The notes under the pieces: model-generated
What the model saw: only the letters and a program-made list of their open reading frames with translations
Database searches by the model: none
Told to the model about the DNA's origin: nothing
Translations under genes and position numbers: made by a program
DNA from: ZC4RG42 sp036676355
GTDB lineage: Bacteria; Pseudomonadota; Gammaproteobacteria; Burkholderiales; SG8-39
Reading direction: 5' to 3'
NCBI GenBank assembly: GCA_036676355.1
Contig: JAKFDA010000003.1
Span: 1 to 63,692 of the forward strand
Length of the DNA: 63,692 bases
Part shown: piece by piece, positions 8,177 through 17,713 of the stretch
How positions within the stretch are numbered: position 1 is the stretch's first letter
Layout: each line of letters starts with the position of its first letter

Positions 8177-9259
8177 TTACTGAATAACGCCACCGCCGAG
8201 GCAAACTTCGTTCCGATAAAGCACCACGGACTGACCCGGCGTGACGGCCCACTGCGCCTCATCGAAGTGAATTTCGCATTCCTCCGTCGTCAGGCGCACG
8301 ATACGACAGGCCGCGTCGGCCTGGCGATAACGCGTCTTGGCGCCGTAAGTCATTGCCGACATAGGCGCTTCTCCCGCGACCCAGGCCAGATCCGCGGCCA
8401 CCAGGATATGCCGTTGCAAGAGCGGATGCGCATGCCCCTGCACCACGATCAGTTCATTGCGCGCCATATCCTTCGCCGCGACGTACCACGGTTGGCCCGC
8501 GCCGCCGCGCGTACCGCCGATGCCAAGACCGGATCGCTGACCGATGGTGTAAAAGGCCAGACCAATGTGCTCGCCGACCGTGACGCCTTCCGACGTACAC
8601 ATCGCGCCGGGCTTGCGCGGCAGATAACGGTTGAGGAACTCCCGGAACGGCCGCTCGCCGATGAAGCAGATGCCGGTCGAATCCTTTTTTGCCGCGACGG
8701 GCAGATTCGCCTCGCGCGCAATCGCGCGCACTTCCGTCTTGCGCAGCGCGGCGAGCGGAAACAGCACACGCGAAAGCTGCGCCTGGTTCAATCGATGCAG
8801 GAAATAGCTCTGGTCTTTTCCCGGATCGGCGCCCTTGAGCAATTCGAAGCGGCCGTCCGTTTCGCGCACGCCGGCGTAGTGACCCGTCGCAATGCGTTGC
8901 GCGCCCATTGCGATGGCGTGATCGAGAAAAGCCTTGAATTTGATTTCGGCGTTGCACAGCACGTCCGGGTTCGGCGTGCGCCCGGCGGCGTATTCGCGCA
9001 GAAAATCGCTGAACACCCGGTCCTTGTACTCGGCCGCGAAGTTGACCACTTCCAGATCGATGCCGATCACATCGGCGACCGACACCACGTCGATCAAGTC
9101 CTGCCGCGTCGAGCAGTATTCGTCGTCATCGTCGTCCTCCCAGTTCTTCATGAACAGGCCGATGACTTCGAAGCCGGCGCGCTTGAGCAACAGCGCCGAC
9201 ACGGCGGAGTCCACTCCGCCGGACATGCCGACCACGATCCGTTCGCGCGCGTCGCTCAT
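8177..9259 (-). CDS. mnmA: tRNA-specific 2-thiouridylase MnmA
   Basis: MnmA installs the 2-thio group at U34 of tRNAs for Lys, Glu and Gln, activating uridine with ATP and taking sulfur from the Tus relay. The 360-residue protein has the PP-loop GMSGGVDS (11-18). It has C102 in the TPNPDVLCN motif and C198 in the DSTGICFIGER motif, both at the expected positions. An in-frame start at 9274 is possible. The ATG at 9259 lies two bases after the nudJ stop and matches family N-termini, so the two genes are almost certainly cotranscribed and coupled. Confidence 0.96.
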   Translation of the reverse strand: MSDARERIVVGMSGGVDSAVSALLLKRAGFEVIGLFMKNWEDDDDDEYCSTRQDLIDVVSVADVIGIDLEVVNFAAEYKDRVFSDFLREYAAGRTPNPDVLCNAEIKFKAFLDHAIAMGAQRIATGHYAGVRETDGRFELLKGADPGKDQSYFLHRLNQAQLSRVLFPLAALRKTEVRAIAREANLPVAAKKDSTGICFIGERPFREFLNRYLPRKPGAMCTSEGVTVGEHIGLAFYTIGQRSGLGIGGTRGGAGQPWYVAAKDMARNELIVVQGHAHPLLQRHILVAADLAWVAGEAPMSAMTYGAKTRYRQADAACRIVRLTTEECEIHFDEAQWAVTPGQSVVLYRNEVCLGGGVIQ

Positions 9260-9260
9260 T

Positions 9261-9713
9261 TCAGAAATGCGCAATCAGCGAGAGCGGATAACGCACACCC
9301 GACAGATACTTTTCGATGCACGCCATCACCAGCGGACTGCGATGCCGCGCCTGCAGTTCGCGCACCTCTTCCAGATTCAGCCACACCGCGCGGCGAATGT
9401 TCTTGTCGAGTGCGCGTGTGGCATCGTGCGCGCCGACTTTGCCGGTAAACGCAACGCGCACATAGGTCGAATCCGTGCGGGGATTTTTCCAGGTGCATAA
9501 ACCCAGCACCGCAGTGGGCTCGAATACGTGCGCGGTTTCTTCCATCGTCTCGCGCGCACAAGCCTCGATCAGCGTTTCGCCCTGTTCCCAGTGGCCGGCC
9601 GGCTGATTGAAAACGGTGCGACCGCCGATTTCTTCCTCGACCAGCAGGAAATTGCCCTCGCGTTCGATCATTGCGGCAACGGTGATGCTCGGTTTCCAGG
9701 TTCGGATCGTCAT
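9261..9713 (-). CDS. nudJ: Nudix phosphatase NudJ
   Basis: The 150-residue protein has a full Nudix box (G40 to E59, with REtmEE). The flanking elements are those of NudJ/YmfB: FNQPAGHWEQGET, and near the C-terminus RSPLVMACIEKY followed by GVRYPLSLI. E. coli NudJ hydrolyses nucleoside tri- and diphosphates and HMP pyrophosphate. In E. coli nudJ also sits next to mnmA with purB close by, and that order is partly kept here, which supports the assignment. Confidence 0.9.
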   Translation of the reverse strand: MTIRTWKPSITVAAMIEREGNFLLVEEEIGGRTVFNQPAGHWEQGETLIEACARETMEETAHVFEPTAVLGLCTWKNPRTDSTYVRVAFTGKVGAHDATRALDKNIRRAVWLNLEEVRELQARHRSPLVMACIEKYLSGVRYPLSLIAHF

Positions 9714-9870
9714 AATTGTCTGCGCGGACGAGAGAGAGTGCGCATTTTACCTTCACCGCGCGCGCGCAACGCCCCGACCGGGACAGGCACTCTGGTTGCC
9801 TAAGAAACTTACTCGTCCGTTCCGCACGACGCGCGGCGGCCTCCCATCCGTATAAAAAGGAACGCTCGCT

Positions 9871-11199
9871 GTGGCAACTCGCACCACGCGTCGACAATCC
9901 AATGTCCCCACCGGTCGCATCGAACGTTTCATGCAATTGGGTTTGATGGCGGGCGAACTCGTCATCGGCGGAATGATCGAGGGGGTGCGTCGCGTCGGCA
10001 CGAGTCCGACGGAGGCGGTCGGCAATCCCATGCTCAACGCACGCACGGCGAAGCGCATTGCCGAACGCCTGTCGCATATGCGCGGCGCCGCGATGAAGCT
10101 GGGACAACTGCTCTCGCTCGAAGGCCCCGACTTCCTGCCGCCCGATTTCGCCGCCGCACTGAGCATGTTGCGCGCCGGTGCCGATCCGATGCCCCACACA
10201 CAATTGCGTCGTGTTCTGGGCCGCGAGTACGGCCGCGGCTGGGAAAAGCGCTTCGCGCATTTCGAATTCGAACCCGTGGCGGCCGCCTCGATCGGACAGG
10301 TTCATTACGCCGTCACTGCCGACGGACGCGAAATCGCACTGAAGATTCAGTATCCCGGCGTGGCGCAATCGATCGACAGCGACGTGGAGAACGTGACCGG
10401 CCTGCTGCGTCTGCTGAAACTGCTGCCGGGCAATATGGATGTGCGCGAAACGATCGCCGAAGCGAAGCGTCAGTTGCACCAGGAAGCCGACTACATCGAG
10501 GAGGCGAAACTGCTGCGGCGTTACAGCAAACTGGTCGCCGACGAACCGCGCTTGCGCGTGCCGCAGGTGTACGAGGACTTCACCACCAAACGCGTTCTCG
10601 CCATGGATTTCGTCATGGGCCAATCACTCGAGGCATTCGCCTCGGAAGAAACGCCGCAGGAGCGTCGCGACGCGGTCGGCTGTGTGATGATGCGCCTGCT
10701 GTTTCGCGAACTGTTCGAGTTCCGCTTCATGCAGACCGATCCGAACTTCGCCAACTACCTCTACGACCGGGTCGAGAACCAGATCGTGTTGCTGGACTTC
10801 GGCTCGGTCCGACGCTTCGAGAGTCGCTTCGTCGCGCGCTTCCTACGCCTGTGCAAAGCGATTATCGCGAACGATCGCACCGCGGTGCGTCGCCTCGCGA
10901 CCGAGATCGGCTACTTCCGGCGCGACGATCCGGAAGCTACGGTCGATCAGGGCGTGGAATTGATCATGCTGGTGTGCGAGCCGCTGCGGCATCGCGGCAT
11001 CTACGATTTCGCAAAATCCAAACTGCCGCAGCGCGCACGCGAAGCCGGCTTCGACCTGCTGCTCAAAAGCGACAGCCTGCACGCACCGCCGCCGGAAACG
11101 CTGTTCCTGCATCGCAAGCTTGCCGGCTCGTTCCTCATCATGGCGCGCATCGGGGCGCGCGTGAACGTGCACAATTTGATCAGTCAGTTCCTTCCGTGA
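9871..11199 (+). CDS. ABC1/UbiB-family atypical kinase, COQ8-like
   Basis: This 442-residue protein belongs to the ancient atypical kinase family that supports ubiquinone biosynthesis. It shows the KxGQ motif as KLGQ (76-79), the alanine-rich loop AAAS (137-140), an ATP-site lysine K158 in ALKIQ, and LLDFG. The catalytic loop reads FMQTDPNFANYLYD, which is the form in COQ8/ADCK3 proteins, rather than the HADPHPGN form of E. coli UbiB. The start is GTG 9871, preceded by AAGGA. It stands alone with its own upstream region, divergent from nudJ. Confidence 0.9.
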   Translation: MATRTTRRQSNVPTGRIERFMQLGLMAGELVIGGMIEGVRRVGTSPTEAVGNPMLNARTAKRIAERLSHMRGAAMKLGQLLSLEGPDFLPPDFAAALSMLRAGADPMPHTQLRRVLGREYGRGWEKRFAHFEFEPVAAASIGQVHYAVTADGREIALKIQYPGVAQSIDSDVENVTGLLRLLKLLPGNMDVRETIAEAKRQLHQEADYIEEAKLLRRYSKLVADEPRLRVPQVYEDFTTKRVLAMDFVMGQSLEAFASEETPQERRDAVGCVMMRLLFRELFEFRFMQTDPNFANYLYDRVENQIVLLDFGSVRRFESRFVARFLRLCKAIIANDRTAVRRLATEIGYFRRDDPEATVDQGVELIMLVCEPLRHRGIYDFAKSKLPQRAREAGFDLLLKSDSLHAPPPETLFLHRKLAGSFLIMARIGARVNVHNLISQFLP

Positions 11200-11220
11200 T
11201 TCGGCATCACATAAGCAAAA

Positions 11221-11252
11221 CGGCTGCGTAGCGCTCACGCACTACGCAGCCG
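11221..11252 (-). terminator. Intrinsic terminator of the minor pilin operon
   Basis: A perfect 11-bp stem (11221-11231 / 11242-11252) is followed on the minus strand by a TTTTGCTT tract. It lies just beyond the pilY1 stop, so it should end the pilE-to-pilY1 transcript. Confidence 0.8.
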
Positions 11253-11272
11253 ATCGTTCCAGCGAGAAGCGT

Positions 11273-14200
11273 TCAGTCGAACTTTTTGAACCAATAGGTC
11301 CGCAGGCGCGCCCCCAACGGCGGCGCATTGCCTTCCCGCACCGAAGGGCCCGAGATCACGCCTTCGTAATCGTTTCCGCCGATACGCACGGTGAGCGGAA
11401 CCGGCGGCGGCAAATAGCCACCGCCTGCGTGGACAGCGGAGCGATCGTTGACGTTAATGCCGTTGCCTATACTCAGATCGCGCACCGCCGAACCGTCGCG
11501 ATATCCGATCTGATACTCGCGCGCAATCCCGAGGCTGCTGGTGCACGAATTGGCTGACGGCTGGTTGGTGTTGAAGAACACGGCGCCGGAAACGGTCGCA
11601 GCCGTACCAATCACTTTTTCGCCCACTCCCAGGCGGATATACCAGCCGGAGGCTGCAAGAAGGCCGGCCTTCGCCTCGAGTTGAGCGTCGCCCGTGCAGT
11701 CCTGCACGCAGTTGTCCGTCGTGTCGAACATCGCCGCTTCGGTGATAGTCGGCCGTCCGGTCGCCACCGACAGGCCCGTGTCGCGGTCTTTGAACATGTA
11801 GAAGCGGTTGCCGACCGTGCCGTCGAAAGGATGTTCGCGGTCGCCGCTGCCGATCAGCACCGCGTCGTACGGACCGTAGTCATCCCTAGTGTACACGACA
11901 TCCGGATTGGAGAGGAACTTGCGGCGGTCTGCCTGCGTGGAAAGATCGGAAATTGCTGCCAACCTGTGCACGCCCCAGTTGCCCGGGCTGGCATCGTTCA
12001 CGTCCAGACGCCAAATCTGCCCGCCGGTATCAGTGGCGTAGATGCGATCGGCGTAGCCGCCCGAGATGTTCTCCCTTCCGGCCACGGTGCGGCTGATGTC
12101 GCGATCGCGATTCAACACGACCGGATCTGCCGGCATGGCGAAGCGCATGTCGGAGACCACGCGGTCTGCGCCGGCATCCGGACCGGCGCGCCACAGTACC
12201 GCGCCGGTCACTGCGTTGACCACATACACGCCACGGCCGATGGTGCGACTCACCGTTTGCGACGTTCCGCCGCTTACACTGCAGGAGCCGGCGTTGTCGA
12301 ATGTCACCGTCCCGCCCACCGTTGTAGTGACCGATGCGTTGGTCACGCTCGTCGCGAGGCAGGGCTGGATGTCTTCCACCGCAGCGTCGTAGCCCGCGCC
12401 GAAAATCAACACCGGCGTATTGCTGCCCCAGGCGCGCAGGTAGGTCACCTTGGGCTCCGACCAAGTCTGACCGATCGCCTCGTAGTCGGTGTCGCAACCG
12501 ACATTGCTGGTCGCGCTGGGACAGCCCTTCTTCCACATGAAGCGCGGCGTCAGTGGGTCGGAAACGTCGAGCGCGTAGATATACCGGCCACCGCGTCGCA
12601 TGGTCAGGTACAGATAGACCTTGTCGCCGTCGTTGGGACGGATGCTGCCGTCGAGGTTCGCATCGAGCGTATAGACACCGATCGGGCCGTCGAAGAAGTA
12701 TGGCTTTTTCGCACCATTGCCGATCAACGGCGTGTTATCGCGCACGCGCTTCAACTGACCGAAATGCTCGGGCGCCACGAAACCCCACACTTCCTCGCCG
12801 GCGCCGGTGGCCATCCCGCCTTTGACAGCGCGGAAAATACCGTCGTTGGAGCCGTAGAACACGAAGACGTCGTCGTCATCGTCAGCCCCGCTGCGGTTGT
12901 AGTTGATCACCGCCGGGCGGGAATGCAGCACGTCCCCATGGACGTTGGCACGAACATCGTCGGTGCTGGTATCGGCATTCTCGTCGTCCAGATCCTGGCC
13001 GCGCGTCCAGTTGATGATCTCATCGCGACGGCTATCCGCGACGTTGAGCGCGGCGGCGGTGACGGCTGCATTATCGGTATTGAATGGTGTTCCGGACAGC
13101 GCGCTGCCGGTCGCGCAGCTACCTGTGCATGTGTAGATGTTGCGTTCTGCCGGTGTCGTGACACGGATCTTCTGCGCCACGGCGCCCTTCTCCACGATCG
13201 GACCGTCGGGCGAGTCCGAGGCATGGCTGATGTCAGACTCTTCGTAAGTGCCCTTGAACGCCCAGTAGTCCGACGGCGACGTCCAGAAGCTGCGGGCATT
13301 GGAGACAATGAAGCCCGAGGTCGGACTTTCAGCCGCGATGCCCGTCGCATCGGCAAGAAAAAGGTCGGGCGGACTGACATTGGTGTTGATGCCGAGCTGA
13401 TAAAGCTTGAGGTTGCCCTGCCAACGCGGCGCGGCATTCGAATCCGGGCGGAACACACCCATGTAAACCTGGTTCGCGTTCGTGCCGCGCACGTTTACGC
13501 TCACGGGCAGCGTCGTGGACGCGAATACCGAGTTGACGGCGCGCACTTCCTTGAAAATGCTGTTCAGCGCGTCGACGATTTCCTGAGCGCCATTGTCGCT
13601 GCTAACCGCGAAATAGGTACCCTTCCCGTTCAGCGCCGTGCTTTTCATAAGCGCGGTGTGGTCGAGATCGGCTTTCTGCGTACCCGGATCGACTTCGATC
13701 ACGTGCGTGTAAACGCTCTGCGTGCCGTCGACGTTCGGATTGCAGTCGCTATTCGCCATGTACTTTGCGAACTCGTCCGTCCAGTTGTTCTGTGCGCCAC
13801 TGGGATTCAGCGCGATCGTAGGCGGCGGCGACACTCCCATGATGCCGGACAGTAGAGTTTGCGACGCAGCGAGTGCGTTGGTGTTTTCCTGCGCCTTGCC
13901 GTTACTGAGGACGATGACGAAGTTCTTCTGACACGCGTCGGTAATCGGGCTGATGTACGTGCTGCTGCTCTGCGATATGAAAGGGGGATTCGCGAGTGAC
14001 GCCGCATAGGGGTTGTACACGGTATTGCCGGGGAAATCGCGCTTGATCTTGCCGTGGCCCGCGCGCGCCTGGATGCCCGCATAGTAAGCGTAGGCTTCGT
14101 ACATCATCAACGAGAAGGTCGCATTGTTTCCCTTGTCGTTGTTGATGTGGAAGTCGTTGACAAGCTGTGCCAGAGCCTGTTTGTTCGTATCCGTCATCTG

Positions 14201-14530
14201 ACGGACACCAAACCGGACGAAAGCACCGTCGACGCTATCGTTTGGCGACCCCGTTTGCGGAAACAGCATCAAACCGACATTGAACTGGTCGGACAAACCG
14301 TTAACCACGGTGACCAGCGCTTCCTTCTCAACGGCGAACGGATGATTCCAGTTAGCGGTGTTATCGAGCGCAATAAGCACGTTCGGCCGCGCCGCGCTCA
14401 CGACCGGATTGACCAGAAAGAGGTCGGTATCCTCGTTGGACGGATCAAATTGCGCGAGGACCGGTGGACTCGCCAGCGCGGCAATTGCAACCACGACGGC
14501 GAGCATTCCCGACTGAAATGTTTTGCTCAT
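11273..14530 (-). CDS. pilY1: PilY1-type type IV pilus tip adhesin / biogenesis factor
   Basis: The 1085-residue protein starts with a signal peptide (cleavage near APPVLA-QFD, about residue 26). A vWA-like N-terminal half follows in which the metal motif is degenerate (LIALDNTANWN). The C-terminal half is the PilC/PilY beta-propeller. Near residue 630 there is a calcium-loop-like segment, DANLDGSIRPNDGD, comparable to the calcium site that controls pilus retraction in PilY1. It is the last gene of the minor pilin operon, 37 bp after pilX, with AAGGT before its ATG. PilY1 and minor pilins form the pilus tip complex that primes assembly and mediates adhesion or surface sensing. Confidence 0.93.
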   Translation of the reverse strand: MSKTFQSGMLAVVVAIAALASPPVLAQFDPSNEDTDLFLVNPVVSAARPNVLIALDNTANWNHPFAVEKEALVTVVNGLSDQFNVGLMLFPQTGSPNDSVDGAFVRFGVRQMTDTNKQALAQLVNDFHINNDKGNNATFSLMMYEAYAYYAGIQARAGHGKIKRDFPGNTVYNPYAASLANPPFISQSSSTYISPITDACQKNFVIVLSNGKAQENTNALAASQTLLSGIMGVSPPPTIALNPSGAQNNWTDEFAKYMANSDCNPNVDGTQSVYTHVIEVDPGTQKADLDHTALMKSTALNGKGTYFAVSSDNGAQEIVDALNSIFKEVRAVNSVFASTTLPVSVNVRGTNANQVYMGVFRPDSNAAPRWQGNLKLYQLGINTNVSPPDLFLADATGIAAESPTSGFIVSNARSFWTSPSDYWAFKGTYEESDISHASDSPDGPIVEKGAVAQKIRVTTPAERNIYTCTGSCATGSALSGTPFNTDNAAVTAAALNVADSRRDEIINWTRGQDLDDENADTSTDDVRANVHGDVLHSRPAVINYNRSGADDDDDVFVFYGSNDGIFRAVKGGMATGAGEEVWGFVAPEHFGQLKRVRDNTPLIGNGAKKPYFFDGPIGVYTLDANLDGSIRPNDGDKVYLYLTMRRGGRYIYALDVSDPLTPRFMWKKGCPSATSNVGCDTDYEAIGQTWSEPKVTYLRAWGSNTPVLIFGAGYDAAVEDIQPCLATSVTNASVTTTVGGTVTFDNAGSCSVSGGTSQTVSRTIGRGVYVVNAVTGAVLWRAGPDAGADRVVSDMRFAMPADPVVLNRDRDISRTVAGRENISGGYADRIYATDTGGQIWRLDVNDASPGNWGVHRLAAISDLSTQADRRKFLSNPDVVYTRDDYGPYDAVLIGSGDREHPFDGTVGNRFYMFKDRDTGLSVATGRPTITEAAMFDTTDNCVQDCTGDAQLEAKAGLLAASGWYIRLGVGEKVIGTAATVSGAVFFNTNQPSANSCTSSLGIAREYQIGYRDGSAVRDLSIGNGINVNDRSAVHAGGGYLPPPVPLTVRIGGNDYEGVISGPSVREGNAPPLGARLRTYWFKKFD

Positions 14531-14567
14531 AGCTCTGACCTTTGCGCGTGTATTTTTATGTGGTTAT

Positions 14568-15032
14568 CTATGCGGGACAGTGATCCGGGCGCATTCTCAT
14601 GCGCACCCCTTGAGAGACGTCTGCGCTGCCGTTCGTGACTGGATCAGTCGCGACAACTCGCACCGTCCACACGGTCTGCTCAGGCACCAACGGATTCAGG
14701 GCGCTGGAACCTTCTTCGGGCTCGGTCCAGTTGCACACGGGTCGGTACACCGTCACGGTGAAACCCTGCTCGGTCGACACGATGGTGCTGGTGCCGGTCG
14801 GCCAGATTCCCGTCGCAGCGACGGCATCTTCAAAAAAGGCCAGCGACGAGATGCGGTCCTCCACCACTTTCTGTGCCACCGCCTCCAGTTGACGTTGCGC
14901 CTGCATATTGCCGACGACCTTCAGGTTGGCGTTGCTGGTGTGCAGCATCGATATGACGAACATCGTCAACGCGATCAGCATCACCATGCTCATGATGAGC
15001 ACCGCACCACGTTGGCTGCCATGGCGGATCAC
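14568..15032 (-). CDS. pilX: Type IV pilus minor pilin PilX
   Basis: The 154-residue protein has the PilX N-terminal pattern QRG-AVLIMSMVMLIALTM, in which the glycine precedes the hydrophobic helix but the Glu5 typical of major pilins is replaced. It starts at a GTG that overlaps the pilW stop as GTGA, so translation is likely coupled. PilX belongs to the minor pilin tip complex. The C-terminal half is a globular domain without a clear cysteine pair. Confidence 0.88.
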   Translation of the reverse strand: MIRHGSQRGAVLIMSMVMLIALTMFVISMLHTSNANLKVVGNMQAQRQLEAVAQKVVEDRISSLAFFEDAVAATGIWPTGTSTIVSTEQGFTVTVYRPVCNWTEPEEGSSALNPLVPEQTVWTVRVVATDPVTNGSADVSQGVRMRMRPDHCPA

Positions 15033-16147
15033 GATGGAATCTCCCTGCGAGAGCTCATGTTGATGATCCGCACGACGGCCACGTAAACGTGCCGTTTGAA
15101 CCCGTCGTTGAACGGTCCGAGCGTGCCTGCACTACCGAGTTCGAAGGTCTTGGTATCGCTGTGGCCGCTACTGCGCTCGCGATTGCGCGTGAGGATGTGA
15201 AGCCGTCCCGTCACGACGTTAGCCATTTCAGCTGCGGTGGGCGCGCCAACATAACGGTCGGGAGCGCCGTCGCCGATGGAGCCGGTGAGATCGTTGACCG
15301 CGGACGGCGAATCGTCGATGCCGTAATCGACCTGGAAGGCTTCGACACCCTCCGCGATCGTTACCGTGGTCATGGTGGTCGCGCCGCCGACGGCAGTCAG
15401 CTCCAGACGCTTCAGCGTGGGAACCGGCTGTCCGCGGTCGTCATTCGCGCCCGTACAAACCGAACCTCCGCCGTTCGGAACACTGCAAGGCGCCACGAAA
15501 TAGACATGCACGTGCAGCTTGTGGATATCGGCCGCGCTCCCGTCGCGCTTGAGCACTGTGGCAGCGGCGCCATTCGCGGTGCTGGCCGCGGTGAGCGGCG
15601 TTTCCGCACCGAACTGCACCTGGCCCTGAACAGGATTCACCTGCAGGTAGACTTCGTTTGCCGTTGGCGTCGAACCAATGGCCAGAGCGCGCGTATCGGC
15701 GCGGCGCACCACGACAACGTCGCTGCCAGGCAAAAGATTGGCGTTCGGCAGCCATGTCCCGCAGCTCGTACCGCTGAGATCGGGTCGGCTGCTGTAGTCG
15801 GCCGCGCTGTACGCCTGTATCGCGAAGGGAAGCGCATTGCTGATGGCGCTACTCGCATCGGACACTGCGCAGGGGTCGGGGGCCGAGAGTGCCCCCGACA
15901 GTTTGAAGTACGGACCGTAGTAGCCGGCGTGATGCACATCGTGCGTCAGCACGTCCATCGCATAGCGACCGTCTTCAATCTGCTGCGCCATGCGATGATA
16001 TTCCCGCTGCGCTTGGCTCGAGTTTACGAAAATTGCGCCGATGCCCATGCTCAGCAGTAAGCCAAGCGTGAGCGCGATCATCAGCTCGATGAGCGTAATA
16101 CCGCGCTGCAAGATGGTTCTGCGCAATCGATCCGACTGGCGTTTCAT
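15029..16147 (-). CDS. pilW: Type IV pilus minor pilin PilW
   Basis: The 372-residue protein carries a class III prepilin leader ending at G16 (QRG-ITLIELMIALTLGLLLS) with Glu5 of the mature form present. The long globular domain is typical of PilW. The frame is open further upstream to 16273, but the ATG at 16147 places the leader correctly. It sits between pilV and pilX and is expected to be processed by PilD and to join the tip complex. Confidence 0.92.
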   Translation of the reverse strand: MKRQSDRLRRTILQRGITLIELMIALTLGLLLSMGIGAIFVNSSQAQREYHRMAQQIEDGRYAMDVLTHDVHHAGYYGPYFKLSGALSAPDPCAVSDASSAISNALPFAIQAYSAADYSSRPDLSGTSCGTWLPNANLLPGSDVVVVRRADTRALAIGSTPTANEVYLQVNPVQGQVQFGAETPLTAASTANGAAATVLKRDGSAADIHKLHVHVYFVAPCSVPNGGGSVCTGANDDRGQPVPTLKRLELTAVGGATTMTTVTIAEGVEAFQVDYGIDDSPSAVNDLTGSIGDGAPDRYVGAPTAAEMANVVTGRLHILTRNRERSSGHSDTKTFELGSAGTLGPFNDGFKRHVYVAVVRIINMSSRREIPS

Positions 16148-16155
16148 AGTGCGAC

Positions 16156-16746
16156 TCACATCAGATCCGCCATGCGGACAGTCGTCCACACGACTCGGCG
16201 CTTGGTTTCGCCGCCGTACAGCGACGACGCGCAGGAAATCACCGGCTCGAAGGTATCGATCATTCCTTGCCATGCGACGGCGACGGTGTAGGTGCTGGTC
16301 ACCGCATCGAAACTCACGCAGCCGCGCGCACCGAGCATGGCGCCCACACGTGAGCCCGAGCGCACTTCCGCGGCGCCCTGCAGCAGATCATCCCATTCCG
16401 TCAGATCGGCGTTGGCACGCGCGATAGCTTCGGCAGTCGCCGAACCACTGCCGCAGTTGGGTGTACCAAGGTGCCCGCCGCCGAGCGTTCCCACGTAAGG
16501 CGTCTGGCCATTATTGGTCGATATCGCATAGCAGTCCGCCGCGCCCCGATTGGCATTCATGCGGTCCAGGAGATCGTTGACCAACACGATGGCCTGCGCG
16601 CGCTGGTAGGCCTCGAAATCGGCCGTCTGCAACTGCGTCTGCATGGCCGCGAGGCCGAGCAAACCCAGCGCGACGACGATCAAAGTCACCAGCACTTCGA
16701 TCATCGAGAATCCGCCGGCCCGTTTCATCGAAGGCGTTCTCATCAT
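16156..16746 (-). CDS. pilV: Type IV pilus minor pilin PilV
   Basis: The predicted 196-residue protein has the prepilin motif RAGG-FSMIEVLVTLIVVALGLLGL, with PilD cleavage after G12, followed by the PilV-type QTQLQTADFEAYQRAQAI helix. The ATG at 16746 overlaps the fimT stop (ATGA); a second ATG follows immediately. It ends 8 bp before pilW. It is a minor pilin of the tip complex. Confidence 0.92.
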   Translation of the reverse strand: MMRTPSMKRAGGFSMIEVLVTLIVVALGLLGLAAMQTQLQTADFEAYQRAQAIVLVNDLLDRMNANRGAADCYAISTNNGQTPYVGTLGGGHLGTPNCGSGSATAEAIARANADLTEWDDLLQGAAEVRSGSRVGAMLGARGCVSFDAVTSTYTVAVAWQGMIDTFEPVISCASSLYGGETKRRVVWTTVRMADLM

Positions 16747-17255
16747 GCGCAACCGTTGGAAGCGTCGCCGTCGGAGTCGAGCATTACTGACGCCCGCCCG
16801 CTCGCGTCGAGTACGACGCAGCGTGCCTTGATTTTCGACGCGCCATTGATGGCCAGAACGATCGTCTGCCCGCCGCCGGTGGTGCGTCCGTTGGGCCGAT
16901 AAGTGATGGTGGTCGAGGTTGACGGCAGCGGTATGGCGAGATTGTCGAAAGCGTCAGTCGATGCCAGGACCAGCGCGTCGGCCTTGATCTGCCAGCCTGC
17001 GCCCCAGTTCGGGCTATTGGGCACCACGTCGACCTCGGCGTTACGCGTAATGGCTTCGCTGCGCGCTTGAACCAGGGCCGCGCGCAACTGCTGACTGGCG
17101 TCCCGCAGGCGCGCGTTCAGCACGAAATCGCCGAGATACGGCGCCGATATCACGGCGAGCACGCCGAGCACCATCACCACGACCGTCACCTCGATCAACG
17201 TGAAGCCGCGCGTGGATGCGGGCGCAAGACGGTCGATGTTCCGCACTGTCACCAT
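16743..17255 (-). CDS. fimT: GspH/FimT family pseudopilin
   Basis: The 170-residue protein has the leader STRG-FTLIEVTVVVMVLGVLAVISAP and the GspH/FimT C-terminal domain, including a terminal GRASVMLDSDGDASNGC segment with two cysteines (CVV and GC) able to form a disulfide. The start ATG lies inside the last codons of pilE (7-nt overlap). FimT/FimU-like pilins join the type IV pilus tip, and some bind DNA during natural transformation; that second role cannot be judged here. Confidence 0.92.
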   Translation of the reverse strand: MVTVRNIDRLAPASTRGFTLIEVTVVVMVLGVLAVISAPYLGDFVLNARLRDASQQLRAALVQARSEAITRNAEVDVVPNSPNWGAGWQIKADALVLASTDAFDNLAIPLPSTSTTITYRPNGRTTGGGQTIVLAINGASKIKARCVVLDASGRASVMLDSDGDASNGCA

Positions 17256-17713
17256 CCCACGTTGATACCGCCGACGGTGCGCGCTTTGGTGCCGTCGTTG
17301 GAAAGGGTCATCGTGCCGTCGGATGCCTGTTTGCCGGTTGGCGTGGCGGTCACGGTGAAGCCGATGGGCGGGCCGGCGTCAAGCGTTACGGCGACGCTAT
17401 AGCGGGCGTTGGCACACTCGGCTGCACAGGTCCAACCGTCTTGCGCGAAATTCAGACCACCGGCGCCGATGGTGTCGGTATAAGCGCGAGCGTCGATGAG
17501 GTACTGCGCCTCGCGGTTGGCGACGCCGATCATGAGCTTCTGCGCGTCGGCACGATTCGCGCGGATGATGTATCGCTCATACGATGGCAGGGCGACCGCG
17601 GCAAGTATCGCCACGATCACCACCACGATCATCACCTCGATGAGAGTGAAGCCACGCGCTTCGATGTCGGGACGAAGGGCGCTCGGCGCGCCGGAAACAT
17701 TGGACACTTGCAT
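17249..17713 (-). CDS. pilE: Type IV pilin PilE-like (first gene of the minor pilin operon)
   Basis: The 154-residue protein has a 21-residue leader ending EARG-FTLIEVMIVVVIVAILAAVALPSY, with Glu5 of the mature form, then a short globular domain with a CAAEC pair. It resembles the PilE component of the pilX-pilY1 minor pilin cluster rather than a major pilin. The start codon has no clear Shine-Dalgarno. It lies in one arm of a predicted helix that joins it to a c-di-GMP riboswitch immediately upstream, so its translation, and that of the coupled genes behind it, is probably c-di-GMP controlled. Confidence 0.9.
   Translation of the reverse strand: MQVSNVSGAPSALRPDIEARGFTLIEVMIVVVIVAILAAVALPSYERYIIRANRADAQKLMIGVANREAQYLIDARAYTDTIGAGGLNFAQDGWTCAAECANARYSVAVTLDAGPPIGFTVTATPTGKQASDGTMTLSNDGTKARTVGGINVGW

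Noticed and set aside
11681..13855. A 724-codon open frame on the plus strand opposite pilY1
   Set aside because: Antisense to a confidently assigned gene, with compositional bias typical of shadow frames.
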